The notes under the pieces were generated by a model, which had not been told where the DNA came from, did not search any database, and saw only the letters and a list, made by a program, of their open reading frames with translations. Of a stretch of 64,000 nt of DNA, positions 23,573 through 35,238 are shown piece after piece (position 1 is the first letter of the stretch; the number at the start of each line of letters is the position of its first letter). The DNA lies in contig SFPN01000004.1 of NCBI GenBank assembly GCA_004551945.1, positions 1 to 64,000 of the forward strand, read 5' to 3'. Both the position numbers and the translations under genes were made by a program. Source of the stretch: Clostridiales bacterium (GTDB lineage: Bacteria; Bacillota; Clostridia; Oscillospirales; Oscillospiraceae).

Positions 23573-25417
23573 TTGAATGAATACCCTTCCCTGCGTGGGA
23601 TCAGCGACCGCCAGGCGGAGGACCTGTGCCAGGAGCTGCGGGAGCGGGTCATTGACGTGGTCTCCCAGACCGGCGGGCACCTGGCCTCCAACCTGGGGGC
23701 GGTGGAGCTGACCGTGGCCCTGCACCGGGTGTATGACACGGGCAGGGACCGGCTGGTCTTCGACGTAGGGCATCAATGCTATATTCATAAAATTCTCACC
23801 GGGCGCAACGGAAGGATGGAGACCCTGCGGACCTTCGGGGGTATCGCCGGGTTTCCCAAGCCAGCAGAGTCCAAGCACGACGCCTGCATCGCCGGCCACG
23901 CTTCCACGGCGGTATCCACCGCCCTGGGCATGGCGATTGCCCGGACCCGAAGGGGGGAAGACTACCGGGTGGTGGCCCTGCTGGGAGACGGTTCTCTCAC
24001 CGGCGGCCTGGCCTATGAGGGTCTGTCCATGGCCGGGCAGAGCAGCGAGCCTTTGGTGGTGATCCTCAACGACAATGGAATGTCCATTGACGCCAGCATG
24101 GGGGGCATCGCCCAGCACCTGGCCAAGCAGCGGCTCAAGCCGCCTTATCTCCGGGGGAAAGAGATCTACCGGAAAATCATGCACGCCACGCCGCCGGGCC
24201 GGGTGCTCTACCGGCTGATTCACAAGCTGAAAGAAGGCGTGAAGGCCAGCATCCTGCCCTGCAGTATGTTTGAAAACATGGGCTTTCACTACATGGGCCC
24301 TGTGGACGGCCACGATGTAAAGGCCCTGACCCGGCAGCTGCGGTACGCCTCCCAGGTGAACGGGCCGGTGCTCCTCCATGTGAAAACCGTGAAGGGCAAG
24401 GGCTACGGCCCGGCAGAGCGCAACCCCGACGCCTTCCACGGTACCGGTCCCTTCCGGAAGGAGGACGGAGCCCCGCTGCGCCCCAGCCAGACGGAGACCT
24501 TCTCTGCCCGCTTCGGCAAAACTTTGGAGGCCATAGCCAGAGAGGATGACCGGATCTGCGCCATTACTGCTGCTATGACCTCGGGCACCGGCCTGGGGGG
24601 CTTTGCTGAAACCTTTCCCCGCCGATTCTTCGACGTGGGCATTGCGGAGGAACACGCGGTGTCCATGGCGGCTGGCATGGCCAAGCAGGGACTGATCCCG
24701 GTCTTTGCCGTGTACTCCACCTTTTTCCAGCGCAGCTATGACATGCTGATCCATGATATCGCCATCGACAGCCTGCACGCAGTGTTCTGCGTGGACCGGG
24801 CGGGGCTGGTAGGGGACGACGGAGAAACCCACCACGGTCTGTTTGACCTGGGTTTCTTAAAAACCGTTCCCGGCCTTACGGTCCTGTGTCCGGCCAGCCT
24901 GGACGAGCTGTCCTCCATGCTGGAGACTGCCGTCCATAAGCTCACCGGCCCGGTGGCTATCCGGTACCCCAGAGGCGGGGAGAACCACTACAGCCAGGAC
25001 AACAGCGGCCCGGCCGCCTGCCTTCTGCGGGAGGGAACGGACCTTACCCTGGCCGCTTTCGGCACCCTGACAGGGACCATGCTCCGGGTGGCGGCCCGGC
25101 TGGAGCAGGACGGCGTCTCCGCCGAGGTGGTCAAGTTCAACCAGATTATTCCCCTGCCCACAGAGCTGGTGCTGGACTCCTTACGGAAAACCGGCCGTCT
25201 GCTGATGGCCCAGGAGTGCGTCACCATGGGCTCTCCTGGCCAGGACGTTCTGGCGGCGGCGGCCGCCGCGGGCATTTCCCTGCGGGGAACAGCCCTCTGC
25301 TCCTGCGGAGAAGGCTTCGTCCCCCACGGCACCATTCCCCAGCTGCGCGCCCTGTGCGGGCTGGACGAGGAAGCTCTATACCACAAAGCCAGGGAGGTTA
25401 TGCGCCATGGCAACTAA
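23573..25417 (+). CDS. dxs: 1-deoxy-D-xylulose-5-phosphate synthase
   Basis: A 614-residue thiamine-diphosphate transketolase-like enzyme that makes DXP from pyruvate and glyceraldehyde-3-phosphate. Seen are FDVGHQCYIHKILTGR, the ThDP motif GDGSLTGGLAYEGL...NDNGMSID, and the pyrimidine-domain GIAEEHAVSMAAG. I prefer the TTG at 23573, which has AAGGAGG 8 nt upstream, over the GTG at 23549, which overlaps the ispA stop but has no ribosome site; the latter would add eight residues. It overlaps tlyA by 11 nt. Confidence 0.96.
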   Translation: MNEYPSLRGISDRQAEDLCQELRERVIDVVSQTGGHLASNLGAVELTVALHRVYDTGRDRLVFDVGHQCYIHKILTGRNGRMETLRTFGGIAGFPKPAESKHDACIAGHASTAVSTALGMAIARTRRGEDYRVVALLGDGSLTGGLAYEGLSMAGQSSEPLVVILNDNGMSIDASMGGIAQHLAKQRLKPPYLRGKEIYRKIMHATPPGRVLYRLIHKLKEGVKASILPCSMFENMGFHYMGPVDGHDVKALTRQLRYASQVNGPVLLHVKTVKGKGYGPAERNPDAFHGTGPFRKEDGAPLRPSQTETFSARFGKTLEAIAREDDRICAITAAMTSGTGLGGFAETFPRRFFDVGIAEEHAVSMAAGMAKQGLIPVFAVYSTFFQRSYDMLIHDIAIDSLHAVFCVDRAGLVGDDGETHHGLFDLGFLKTVPGLTVLCPASLDELSSMLETAVHKLTGPVAIRYPRGGENHYSQDNSGPAACLLREGTDLTLAAFGTLTGTMLRVAARLEQDGVSAEVVKFNQIIPLPTELVLDSLRKTGRLLMAQECVTMGSPGQDVLAAAAAAGISLRGTALCSCGEGFVPHGTIPQLRALCGLDEEALYHKAREVMRHGN

Positions 25418-26222
25418 AAAACGGCTGGACGTGCTCATGACAGAGCAGGGTCTGGCAGAAAGCCGACAGAAGGCCCAGGCCATTATCATGGCCGGTCAGG
25501 TTTTCTGGGAGGGGAAGCGGATGGACAAGGCAGGCGCTTCGGTGCCGGAAACCGCCGTCCTGGAGGTCCGGGGCCAGACCCTGCGGTATGTAAGCCGGGG
25601 GGGCCTGAAGCTGGAAAAGGCCATGGAGACCTTTGATTTGCCGGACCTCACCGGGGTAGTAGCCATTGACGCAGGGGCCTCCACCGGGGGCTTTACCGAC
25701 TGTATGCTCCAGAACGGAGCGGCCAAGGTCTATGCTGTGGACGTGGGCTATGGTCAGCTGGCCTGGAGCCTGCGCAACGACCCCCGGGTGGTGTGCATGG
25801 AGCGCACCAATGTTCGCTATCTCACGGCGGAGGACATTCCGGAGCCTTTGGATTTCGGCAGTGTGGACGTCTCCTTTATCTCCTTGCGGCTGATCCTTCC
25901 CGCTCTGCGCCCGCTGATGAAGGACAGCGGCCAGCTGGTCTGCCTGATCAAACCCCAGTTTGAGGCAGGCAAGGAGAAGGTGGGGAAGAAGGGCGTGGTC
26001 CGGGACAAAAAGGTTCACCTGGAGGTTCTGGAGCAGTTTCTCCGCCATGCCAGCGAGTGTAATTTCTATGTAAAGGATTTGACCTTCTCTCCCATTCGAG
26101 GACCGGAAGGAAACATTGAGTATTTGGGTCAGCTGACTGTGGCAGAGCAGCCCCCTTATGCCGGGGATCTGGCCGCTCTGGTGGAGGCATCTCACGCCCG
26201 ATTGGAGGGAACAACACCGTGA
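25407..26222 (+). CDS. tlyA: TlyA-type 2'-O-rRNA methyltransferase/hemolysin family protein
   Basis: A 271-residue protein with an N-terminal S4 RNA-binding domain (KKRLDVLMTEQGLAESRQKA, about 4-60) and a C-terminal FtsJ/RrmJ-type SAM domain (AIDAGASTGGFTDCML, then VDVSFISLRLILPAL). TlyA members methylate ribose in 16S/23S rRNA; some are called hemolysins. Conserved position between dxs and nadK. Confidence 0.94.
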   Translation: MATKKRLDVLMTEQGLAESRQKAQAIIMAGQVFWEGKRMDKAGASVPETAVLEVRGQTLRYVSRGGLKLEKAMETFDLPDLTGVVAIDAGASTGGFTDCMLQNGAAKVYAVDVGYGQLAWSLRNDPRVVCMERTNVRYLTAEDIPEPLDFGSVDVSFISLRLILPALRPLMKDSGQLVCLIKPQFEAGKEKVGKKGVVRDKKVHLEVLEQFLRHASECNFYVKDLTFSPIRGPEGNIEYLGQLTVAEQPPYAGDLAALVEASHARLEGTTP

Positions 26223-27094
26223 AAATCATTCTTTGCCCCAACCCCTTTCGTGACAAGGGCTTGAAAGCCGCAAAAAATTCCGTTCGCCTTCTGAACGCAG
26301 CAGGGGCGAAGACAGCGGTTTGCTTTCCCTTCCCGGTGGACCGGGCCAGCCTCGGAGAGCTGGACCCGGAAATCAAGATCAAGGACCTGAAGACCGAGCT
26401 GCCGGACGCGGACTTTTTGGTCTGCTTCGGGGGTGACGGCACCATCCTCCACGCGGCCAAGGACGCCAGTAACTTCGGCGTTCCCATCGTGGGGGTCAAC
26501 ATGGGCAGCGTGGGCTTTATGGCGGAGCTGGAGCAGAGTGAGCTGGAGCAGCTGACCCGGCTCATCAGCGGGGAGTACTCCCTGGAAAACCGGATGCTCC
26601 TGGATGTGCGGGTGATCCGGGACGGCCGGACCCTCTTCCGCAGCACCTCCCTCAACGACGCGGTCATCACCAAGGGCGCTGTGGCCCGGGTGATCGACCT
26701 GAAGGTATATGGCGACAAGATCCTGATCTGCAATATCTTTGGGGACGGAGTCATTGTCGCCACCCCCACCGGCTCCACTGCCTACTCCCTGTCGGCGGGG
26801 GGACCCATTGTGGAACCCACGGCAGAAAACATCATCCTGACCCCCATCAGCGCCCACACCATCCAGGCAAAAGCCATGGTGCTGGACAAAAACCGGCTGA
26901 TTGACGTGACAGTACCCAAGCAGAGCCGAAAGACCGCCTATCTTTCCGTGGACGGCGGCAAAGCCTTTAAGCTCTTTGCCGGTGACACCGTGCAGGTCAC
27001 CCGCTCCCGCCGCTGCTTGTGTTTGGTGAGGCTGTCTGACAAGAGCTTCTACGAGAAGATCAATCGTAAGCTGGAAAGGAGAATCCATTCATGA
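26219..27094 (+). CDS. nadK: NAD kinase
   Basis: A 291-residue ATP-NAD kinase that makes NADP from NAD. Signature elements are GGDGTILHAA, NMGSVGFMAE, and the second glycine-rich TPTGSTAYSLSAGGPIV. The GTG start overlaps the tlyA stop (GTGA). Shorter relatives exist but this length is usual for Firmicutes. Confidence 0.97.
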   Translation: MKIILCPNPFRDKGLKAAKNSVRLLNAAGAKTAVCFPFPVDRASLGELDPEIKIKDLKTELPDADFLVCFGGDGTILHAAKDASNFGVPIVGVNMGSVGFMAELEQSELEQLTRLISGEYSLENRMLLDVRVIRDGRTLFRSTSLNDAVITKGAVARVIDLKVYGDKILICNIFGDGVIVATPTGSTAYSLSAGGPIVEPTAENIILTPISAHTIQAKAMVLDKNRLIDVTVPKQSRKTAYLSVDGGKAFKLFAGDTVQVTRSRRCLCLVRLSDKSFYEKINRKLERRIHS

Positions 27095-27549
27095 AAGCGC
27101 GCAGACAGGCTGAGATCCTTGCGATCATCCAGGAATACGACATAGAGACCCAGGATCAGCTGCTGGAAAAGCTCCGGGAAAAGGGCATGAAGTCCACCCA
27201 GGCCACCATTTCCCGGGACATTAAGGAGCTGCACCTGGTGAAGGAACTCACCGGCCACAGCACTTATAAGTACGCTGTCAGCGAACGCAAAACCTCCTTG
27301 AATGTAGCTGGCCGGCTGAACAACATCTTCCGGGAGAGCGTTACCTCCTTTGACAGCGCCCAGAATATTGTGGTGCTGAAAACCATGCCCGGTCTGGCCT
27401 CTGCGGCCTGCTCCGCCATCGACGGAATGCACCTGCCCAACATGGTGGGCAGCCTGGCCGGGGACGACACCGCCATCCTCATCATGCGCACAACCCAGGG
27501 CGCGGAGGAGCTGTGCCTGGAAATCGTGAAGATGCTGGATAAAAAATAA
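27091..27549 (+). CDS. argR: Arginine repressor ArgR/AhrC
   Basis: A 152-residue ArgR. The N-terminal winged helix (KARRQAEILAIIQEYDIETQDQLLEKL, then TQATISRDIKELHLVK) is followed by the hexamerising arginine-binding domain with GTIAGDDT-like GSLAGDDTAILIMR. It represses arginine biosynthesis and may activate catabolism. It overlaps nadK by ATGA and sits in its usual clostridial place before recN. Confidence 0.97.
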   Translation: MKARRQAEILAIIQEYDIETQDQLLEKLREKGMKSTQATISRDIKELHLVKELTGHSTYKYAVSERKTSLNVAGRLNNIFRESVTSFDSAQNIVVLKTMPGLASAACSAIDGMHLPNMVGSLAGDDTAILIMRTTQGAEELCLEIVKMLDKK

Positions 27550-27579
27550 GGATGTTCCCACAGGAAGGGGGTGCGGCCC

Positions 27580-29280
27580 ATGCTTTCACTGCTTCATATT
27601 GAGAACATCGCCCTCATCGATGGGGCGGATCTCTCCTTTGGCCCCGGGTTCAACGTGCTCACCGGCGAGACCGGCGCGGGCAAGTCCATCATCATCGACG
27701 CCATCAGCGCCGTCATGGGGGAGCGTACCAGCCGGGACCTGATCCGCACCGGGGAGAAGTCCGCCCTGGTGACCGCCCTGTTCCGGGACCTGCCCGACCT
27801 GCCCTGGTTTCAGGAGATGGGGATCGGCCCGGACGAAAACGGAGAGCTGCTCCTGTCCCGGAAGATCCAGGCAGACGGGAAAAACATCTGCCGGGTGGGG
27901 GGCGTGCCCTGCACCGTGGTCCAGCTGCGTGCCCTGGGCAGCCAGCTCATTGACATCCACGGCCAGCACGACGGTCAGCAGCTGCTGGACGAGACCTGCC
28001 ACCTGGGGTATCTGGACAGCTTCGGCCAGCTGGAGGAAGAGACAGCGGCCTACCGGAAGTCCTACGAAACCCTGGCGGAGCTGCGCCGGCAGATTTCCGG
28101 CCTGAAAATGAACGAGGCGGAAAAGGCCCGGCGGATTGACTCTCTCCAATACCAAATTGCGGAGCTGGAGCGGGCCAGCCTGCGGCCCGGGGAAGAGGAG
28201 GAGCTGGACGAGCGAAGAACGCTCCTGCGCAGCGCCGACCAGCTGATGGCGGCGGTGGAGGATGCCTACAGCGCCCTGTTCGGCGACGATGAGCGGGACG
28301 GAGCCACCAGCCTCCTGGCAGAGGCGGAAGGTTCCATCGCCCGGATCGCTGATTTTTCCCAGGAGCTGGGCCAGCTTTCCGGGACCCTTTCTGACCTGCG
28401 CTACGCCGCCGAGGACGCGTCAGAGCGCCTGCGGGATCTGCGGGACACCTTTGATTTCTCCCCCCAGGAGCTGGACGAGGTGGAAAGCCGCCTGGACCTG
28501 CTCTACCGGCTGAAAAAGAAGTACGGCTCCACCGTTCAGGAGATGCTGGACTACCTGGACCGCAGCCGCCAGGAGCTGGAGCAGATCGAGATGGCGGACG
28601 ACACCATCCGCAAGCTGGAAAAAAAGCGGGCCAAGGTCCTGGAAAGGGTTCGCCAGCAGGCGCAGGCCCTGTCGGAAAAGCGGCAGGCCGCCGCCCGGAC
28701 CTTAAAGGAACGCATCGAAGAGGAATTGCGCCAGCTGGACATGCCCAAAGTCCGGTTTGAGACCGAGTTTGCCCCCAAGGAGGGGGAACTGGGCCTGGAC
28801 GAAACCGGCATGGATCAGGTGCGCTTTCTCATGTCCGCCAACGTGGGGGAAAATTTAAAGCCCATCGCCAAGGTGGCCTCCGGGGGCGAGCTCAGCCGTA
28901 TCATGCTGGCCCTGAAAAACGTGCTGGCGGAAAATGACAGCATTATGACTTTAATCTTTGACGAGGTGGACACCGGTGTCAGCGGCCGGGCAGCCGGAAA
29001 GGTGGCGGAGAAGATGAGCCGCCTGTCCCAGTCCTGCCAGGTGCTGTGTGTCACCCACCTGGCCCAGATTGCCGCCATGTCCGACAGCCACTTTTCCGTC
29101 CAGAAGGAGGAGAAGGCGGGCCGGACCTACACCAACGTGGCCGTCTTGGACCGGGAGGGCCGCAAGCAGGAGCTGGCCCGTCTCACCGGCGGGGCCCATA
29201 CCTCCGCTGCCATCCTGGAGGGGGCCGAGGAGCTGCTGCGGGAGGCGGAGGCATACAAAGCCCAGAGGCGTTCCTCCTGA
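27580..29280 (+). CDS. recN: DNA repair protein RecN
   Basis: A 566-residue SMC-like ATPase for double-strand break repair. Walker A GETGAGKS lies near residue 30; a central coiled coil (about 150-370) is interrupted by a short hinge; the ABC signature GGELSRIMLALK and the Walker B DEVDTGVSGRAA are near 440-475. ATG 27580 is preferred to GTG 27571 because AGGAAGGGGG lies 8 nt before it. End of the superoperon; no terminator is obvious before the tyrS promoter, which begins 5 nt after the stop. Confidence 0.97.
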   Translation: MLSLLHIENIALIDGADLSFGPGFNVLTGETGAGKSIIIDAISAVMGERTSRDLIRTGEKSALVTALFRDLPDLPWFQEMGIGPDENGELLLSRKIQADGKNICRVGGVPCTVVQLRALGSQLIDIHGQHDGQQLLDETCHLGYLDSFGQLEEETAAYRKSYETLAELRRQISGLKMNEAEKARRIDSLQYQIAELERASLRPGEEEELDERRTLLRSADQLMAAVEDAYSALFGDDERDGATSLLAEAEGSIARIADFSQELGQLSGTLSDLRYAAEDASERLRDLRDTFDFSPQELDEVESRLDLLYRLKKKYGSTVQEMLDYLDRSRQELEQIEMADDTIRKLEKKRAKVLERVRQQAQALSEKRQAAARTLKERIEEELRQLDMPKVRFETEFAPKEGELGLDETGMDQVRFLMSANVGENLKPIAKVASGGELSRIMLALKNVLAENDSIMTLIFDEVDTGVSGRAAGKVAEKMSRLSQSCQVLCVTHLAQIAAMSDSHFSVQKEEKAGRTYTNVAVLDREGRKQELARLTGGAHTSAAILEGAEELLREAEAYKAQRRSS

Positions 29281-29284
29281 GCGG

Positions 29285-29313
29285 TTGACAACGCCCATAA
29301 AATAGTGTAAAAT
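29285..29313 (+). promoter_or_regulatory. Promoter of tyrS
   Basis: TTGACA (29285-29290), a 17-bp spacer and TAAAAT (29308-29313), immediately after the recN stop. Confidence 0.85.
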
Positions 29314-29329
29314 CCATCTGTTTTCAATA

Positions 29330-29607
29330 TTGCTACTGCGATGAAGGGACGAAGTAGCCCGGGCAGCCCTGCCCAGAGAACCCCCGGCCGGTGAAAGGGG
29401 GAGAGGGCCCCAGGTGAAGATACCTCCCGGAGCAGCTGCCTGAACCGCCTGCCTTGAGGCGCGCAGTAAGGTATGTCGGGTGCGCCCGTTACCGCGCGCA
29501 GGGTTTGCCCCAGGCGGACCCGCTGAGGCTCCTTTCGTGAGGAAGGGGTAAACTGAGGTGGTACCACGATTTGATCGTCCTCTGTCATTTTGGTGACAGG
29601 GGACGTA
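29330..29607 (+). ncRNA. T-box riboswitch (tyrosine)
   Basis: A T-box leader controlling tyrS. The conserved antiterminator sequence GAGGTGGTACCACG lies at 29555-29568; its UGGU (29559-29562) would pair with a tRNA acceptor ending ACCA, fitting tRNA-Tyr. A TAC triplet at 29421-29423 in the 3' side of Stem I is the probable Tyr specifier. The terminator stem is 29576-29587 with 29594-29605. The region 29281-29645 holds no protein gene. Uncharged tRNA-Tyr should promote read-through. Confidence 0.9.
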
Positions 29608-29645
29608 TTGTTTCCTCTGTCAAGAGAAAGAAAAGGAGATACAGT

Positions 29646-30875
29646 ATGCAGGTTTATGAAGAACTGAAGGCCCGCGGCCTCATCGCTCAGGTGACCGACG
29701 AGGAAGAGATCCGGGAGATGGTGAACAACGGCAAAGCTACCTTCTACATCGGCTTTGACCCCACGGCAGACTCCCTCCACGTGGGCCATTTTATGGCTCT
29801 GTGCCTGATGAAGCGTCTGCAGCAGGCCGGCAACCGGCCCATCGCCCTCATCGGCGGCGGCACCGCCATGATCGGCGACCCCTCCGGCCGCACGGACATG
29901 CGCTCCATGATGACCCGGGAGACCATCCAGCACAACTGCGAATGCTTTAAGAAGCAGATGGAGCGGTTCATCGAATTCGGCGACGACAAGGCTATCATGG
30001 TGAACAACGCCGACTGGCTCATGGACTTAAACTATGTGGACGTGCTCCGGGATGTAGGCGCCTGCTTCTCCGTGAACAACATGCTCCGGGCCGAGTGCTA
30101 CAAGCAGCGCATGGAGAAGGGCCTGTCCTTCCTGGAATTTAACTATATGATTATGCAGTCCTACGACTTCTATCACCTGTTCCAGGAGTACGGCTGCAAC
30201 ATGCAGTTCGGCGGCAACGACCAGTGGTCTAACATGCTGGGCGGCACGGAGCTCATCCGCCGCAAGCTGGGCAAGGACGCCCACGCCATGACCATCACCC
30301 TGCTGTTAAACTCCGAGGGCAAGAAGATGGGCAAGACCGCCTCCGGCGCCGTGTGGCTGGACCCCAACAAGACCTCTCCCTATGACTTCTACCAGTACTG
30401 GCGGAACGTGGGGGACGACGACGTGCTCAAGTGCATCCGGATGCTCACCTTCCTGCCCCTGGAAGAGATCGACAAGATGGACACCTGGGAGGGCGCCCAG
30501 CTGAACACCGCCAAGGAAATTCTGGCCTATGAGCTGACCAAGCTGGTTCACGGGGAGGAAGAGGCCGCCAAGGCCCAGCAGACTGCCCGGGGCCTGTTCT
30601 CCAAGGGGGGCGACACCGCCAATATGCCCGCCACCGCCCTGACCGCTGAGGACCTGAAGGACGGCGCCATCGGCATCATGGACCTGATGCACAAGTGCGG
30701 CCTGGTTCCCTCCAAGGGCGAGGCCCGCCGCCTGGTCCAGCAGGGCGGCGTGGAAGTGGCCGGGGAGAAGGTGAAGGACATCGGCGCATCCTTCACCGCC
30801 CAGCAGCTCTCCGGCGAGGGCCTGGTCATCAAGAAGGGAAAGAAGGTCTTCCACAGAGCTTATCTGGAAGGCTGA
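29646..30875 (+). CDS. tyrS: Tyrosyl-tRNA synthetase
   Basis: A 409-residue class I synthetase. The HIGH motif reads HVGH (FDPTADSLHVGHFM) and the KMSKS loop reads KMGKT, a common TyrRS variant; the Tyr-binding GGNDQWSNMLGG segment is clear. A C-terminal S4 RNA-binding domain begins about residue 345 (VPSKGEARRLVQQGGVEV). ATG 29646 with AAAGGAG upstream. Regulated by the T-box leader before it. Confidence 0.98.
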   Translation: MQVYEELKARGLIAQVTDEEEIREMVNNGKATFYIGFDPTADSLHVGHFMALCLMKRLQQAGNRPIALIGGGTAMIGDPSGRTDMRSMMTRETIQHNCECFKKQMERFIEFGDDKAIMVNNADWLMDLNYVDVLRDVGACFSVNNMLRAECYKQRMEKGLSFLEFNYMIMQSYDFYHLFQEYGCNMQFGGNDQWSNMLGGTELIRRKLGKDAHAMTITLLLNSEGKKMGKTASGAVWLDPNKTSPYDFYQYWRNVGDDDVLKCIRMLTFLPLEEIDKMDTWEGAQLNTAKEILAYELTKLVHGEEEAAKAQQTARGLFSKGGDTANMPATALTAEDLKDGAIGIMDLMHKCGLVPSKGEARRLVQQGGVEVAGEKVKDIGASFTAQQLSGEGLVIKKGKKVFHRAYLEG

Positions 30876-30897
30876 GCCAACCATACCAAGAAAGCAC

Positions 30898-30931
30898 TGT
30901 CCCCGGACCTTTTGGTCCGGGGACAATTTTT
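30898..30931 (+). terminator. Terminator of tyrS
   Basis: A 12-bp stem (30898-30909 with 30914-30925), a 4-nt loop and a T-run at 30927-30931. Confidence 0.9.
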
Positions 30932-30950
30932 GCGTCTGAGAATGCCAAAT

Positions 30951-30988
30951 AAAACTGCCCGGCTGTTTCCACACAGCCGGGCAGTTTT
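30951..30988. terminator. Bidirectional terminator between tyrS and ireB
   Basis: A stem of about 16 bp (30951-30966 with 30973-30988) with A residues on one side and T residues on the other. It ends ireB on the minus strand and backs up the tyrS terminator. Confidence 0.9.
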
Positions 30989-30994
30989 TGTAAT

Positions 30995-31243
30995 TTAGTT
31001 CGACAGGTACTGGCGCACCAATTCCTGGAGCAGTTCATCCCGGTCCAGCTTCCGAATTAAGGTTCGGGCGTTGTTGTAGTTCGTAATATAGGTCGGGTCC
31101 TCAGAGAGAATATACCCTACGATCTGGTTGATGGGATTGTATCCCTTTTCCTTCAAGGAAGCGTAAACAGACATGAGGATGGCCTTCATTTCGCTGCTGC
31201 GCTCCTGCGGCACCTGAAACTTTCTGGTGTAATCAGAATCCAT
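30995..31243 (-). CDS. ireB: IreB family regulatory phosphoprotein (UPF0297)
   Basis: An 82-residue member of the IreB/YrzL family: [22 protein letters not shown] followed by [22 protein letters not shown] and [14 protein letters not shown] is the family pattern. IreB is a substrate of the PASTA kinase IreK in Enterococcus and affects cell-wall stress resistance. ATG 31243 is preceded by GGGGGG. In many Firmicutes it sits with ruvX and a DUF1292 gene; neither is adjacent here. It has its own promoter downstream of pheT. Confidence 0.93.
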   Translation of the reverse strand: MDSDYTRKFQVPQERSSEMKAILMSVYASLKEKGYNPINQIVGYILSEDPTYITNYNNARTLIRKLDRDELLQELVRQYLSN

Positions 31244-31285
31244 TGGTATCCCCCCTGTTACGAATAATACTATCAAACCAGAACT

Positions 31286-31314
31286 ATCATACTACGCAAA
31301 ACCGAGATTGTAAA
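31286..31314 (-). promoter_or_regulatory. Promoter of ireB
   Basis: On the minus strand TTTACA (31314-31309), a 17-bp spacer and TATGAT (31291-31286), 43 bp upstream of the start codon. Confidence 0.75.
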
Positions 31315-31344
31315 GAGCAAAAGGGGTAAAAAGCTTGGAATCTT

Positions 31345-33744
<2,400 letters not shown>

Positions 33745-33763
33745 GGTATTTCTCTCTCCTTTC

Positions 33764-34789
33764 TCAGAACTGCTCCAGGAAGCGGACGTCGTTTTCAAAG
33801 ATCAGGCGCAGGTCAGAGATCTTGAACCGGCGCATGGCCATGCGCTCCAGGCCCATGCCGAAGGCCCAGCCGGAATATTCCTCCGGGTCAATGCCGGACA
33901 TCTCCAGAACCTTGGGGTGGATCATGCCGGCGCCCAGCACCTCGATCCAGCCTTCGCCCTTGCAGGTGGGGCAGCCCACGCCGCCGCACTTGTGGCACTG
34001 CACGTCCATCTCGCAGGAGGGCTCGGTGAAGGGAAAGTGGTGGGGGCGGAACCGGGTCTTGGTGCCCTCGCCGTAGAGCTGCTCCATGACAGCGTTCAGG
34101 GTGCCCTTCAGGTCGGCCATGGTCACGTTCTTGTCAATGACCATGCCCTCCACCTGGTGGAACATGGGGGAGTGGGTGGCGTCCACCTCGTCCTTGCGGT
34201 ACACCCGGCCGGGGGCCAGGATGCGGATGGGCAGGGGCTTGGTCTCCATGGCGTGGACCTGCATGGGGGAGGTCTGGCTGCGGAGCATCACCCGGCTGTC
34301 CTGGTCAAAGTAGAAGGTGTCGGACCAGTCCCGGGAGGGATGGCCCTCCTCGGCGTTGAGCCGGTCAAAGTTATAGTAGGCCAGCTCCACCTCGGGGCCG
34401 TCCAGGATGGTAAAGCCCATGCCCACGAAGATATCTTTGATCTCCTCCAGGGCGATATACATGGGGTGACGGTGGCCCAGCTTCTTCTCCCGGCCAGGGA
34501 TGGTCACGTCCACGGCTTCGGCCTTCAGGCGAGCCTCCAGCTTAACTTGCTCCAGCTTGGCCTTCTGGGCCTCGATCTCAGCGGTGAGTCGTTCCCGCAC
34601 GTCGTTGGCCAGCTGGCCGATGACGGGGCGCTCCTCGGCGGAGAGCTTGCCCATCTGCTTGAGAACGGCGGTGAGCTCGCCCTTTTTGCCCAGGTATTTG
34701 ACCCGGAGGGTCTCCAGGTCAGAGGACTCCTTGGCGGCAGCCAGGGCCGCCAGGGCTTCCTGTTTGATTTTTTCCAGTTGTTCTTTCAT
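33764..34789 (-). CDS. pheS: Phenylalanyl-tRNA synthetase alpha subunit
   Basis: A 341-residue class II catalytic subunit. An N-terminal coiled coil (about 1-85) contacts tRNA; the core has HRHPMYIALEEIKDIFVGMGF, motif 2 (RILAPGRVYRKDEVDATHSP) and motif 3 (GWAFGMGLERMAM). An inserted pair of CxxC motifs (CHKCGGVGCPTC) suggests a zinc-binding loop, seen in some bacterial PheS. ATG 34789 after GGAGGAAGC. Controlled by a T-box leader. Confidence 0.97.
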   Translation of the reverse strand: MKEQLEKIKQEALAALAAAKESSDLETLRVKYLGKKGELTAVLKQMGKLSAEERPVIGQLANDVRERLTAEIEAQKAKLEQVKLEARLKAEAVDVTIPGREKKLGHRHPMYIALEEIKDIFVGMGFTILDGPEVELAYYNFDRLNAEEGHPSRDWSDTFYFDQDSRVMLRSQTSPMQVHAMETKPLPIRILAPGRVYRKDEVDATHSPMFHQVEGMVIDKNVTMADLKGTLNAVMEQLYGEGTKTRFRPHHFPFTEPSCEMDVQCHKCGGVGCPTCKGEGWIEVLGAGMIHPKVLEMSGIDPEEYSGWAFGMGLERMAMRRFKISDLRLIFENDVRFLEQF

Positions 34790-34823
34790 GCTGCTTCCTC
34801 CAAATATTTCACTCTCTATGGAA

Positions 34824-35060
34824 ATAAAAAACCCTTCATCCCGCAACGGGACGAAAGGCAAAGAACTTCCGCGGTACCACCCGAACTTCGCGCAGAGCCT
34901 GCGCGCACTTCATTGTCCGGTAACGGTGGACCATCCGCCGGCGTATTTCCCCGCCGAAACTCCAGGGCGAACCAAGCGGCAGAACACGCAGGACGGCTTA
35001 CAGCCGGTGACCGTCCCTCTCTGAGAGGCTCAAAGGCCGCTATTTTCCCCTTCATTGTTT
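34824..35060 (-). ncRNA. T-box riboswitch (phenylalanine)
   Basis: A minus-strand T-box leader of pheST. The T-box core GGGTGGTACCGCGG lies at 34882-34869; UGGU (34879-34876) fits the ACCA end of tRNA-Phe. A TTC triplet at 34984-34982 is a plausible Phe specifier. The terminator is a stem pairing 34858-34847 with 34843-34833, followed by T residues (34831-34825). The stretch from 34790 to 35238 otherwise holds two divergent promoters and no gene. Confidence 0.88.
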
Positions 35061-35072
35061 TGTAACAGAGTA

Positions 35073-35101
35073 ACTTTACCATAAAAAAGGTTGAAAAGCA
35101 A
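35073..35101 (-). promoter_or_regulatory. Promoter of pheST
   Basis: On the minus strand TTGCTT (35101-35096), a 17-bp spacer and TAAAGT (35078-35073) with extended TGG. Confidence 0.7.
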
Positions 35102-35186
35102 GATGGAAAAAACTATAATTAGGACGTCTCGGAGAGAACTGGAAGGGTTTCCAGACTTTTTTGATAAAAACTTTATGATCTCTTTC

Positions 35187-35214
35187 TTGAAGCCTAAGAT
35201 TTTTCTGCTATACT
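35187..35214 (+). promoter_or_regulatory. Promoter of the nnrD operon
   Basis: TTGAAG (35187-35192), a 16-bp spacer and TATACT (35209-35214) with extended TGC. 25 bp before the start codon. Confidence 0.75.
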
Positions 35215-35238
35215 GCAAAGAGTAGGAGACGGAGGTGT

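Noticed and set aside
35030..35218. A possible 62-residue membrane-like peptide on the minus strand
   Set aside because: It covers the pheST promoter and the T-box start and has no ribosome site. Its hydrophobic look comes from the AT-rich promoter DNA.
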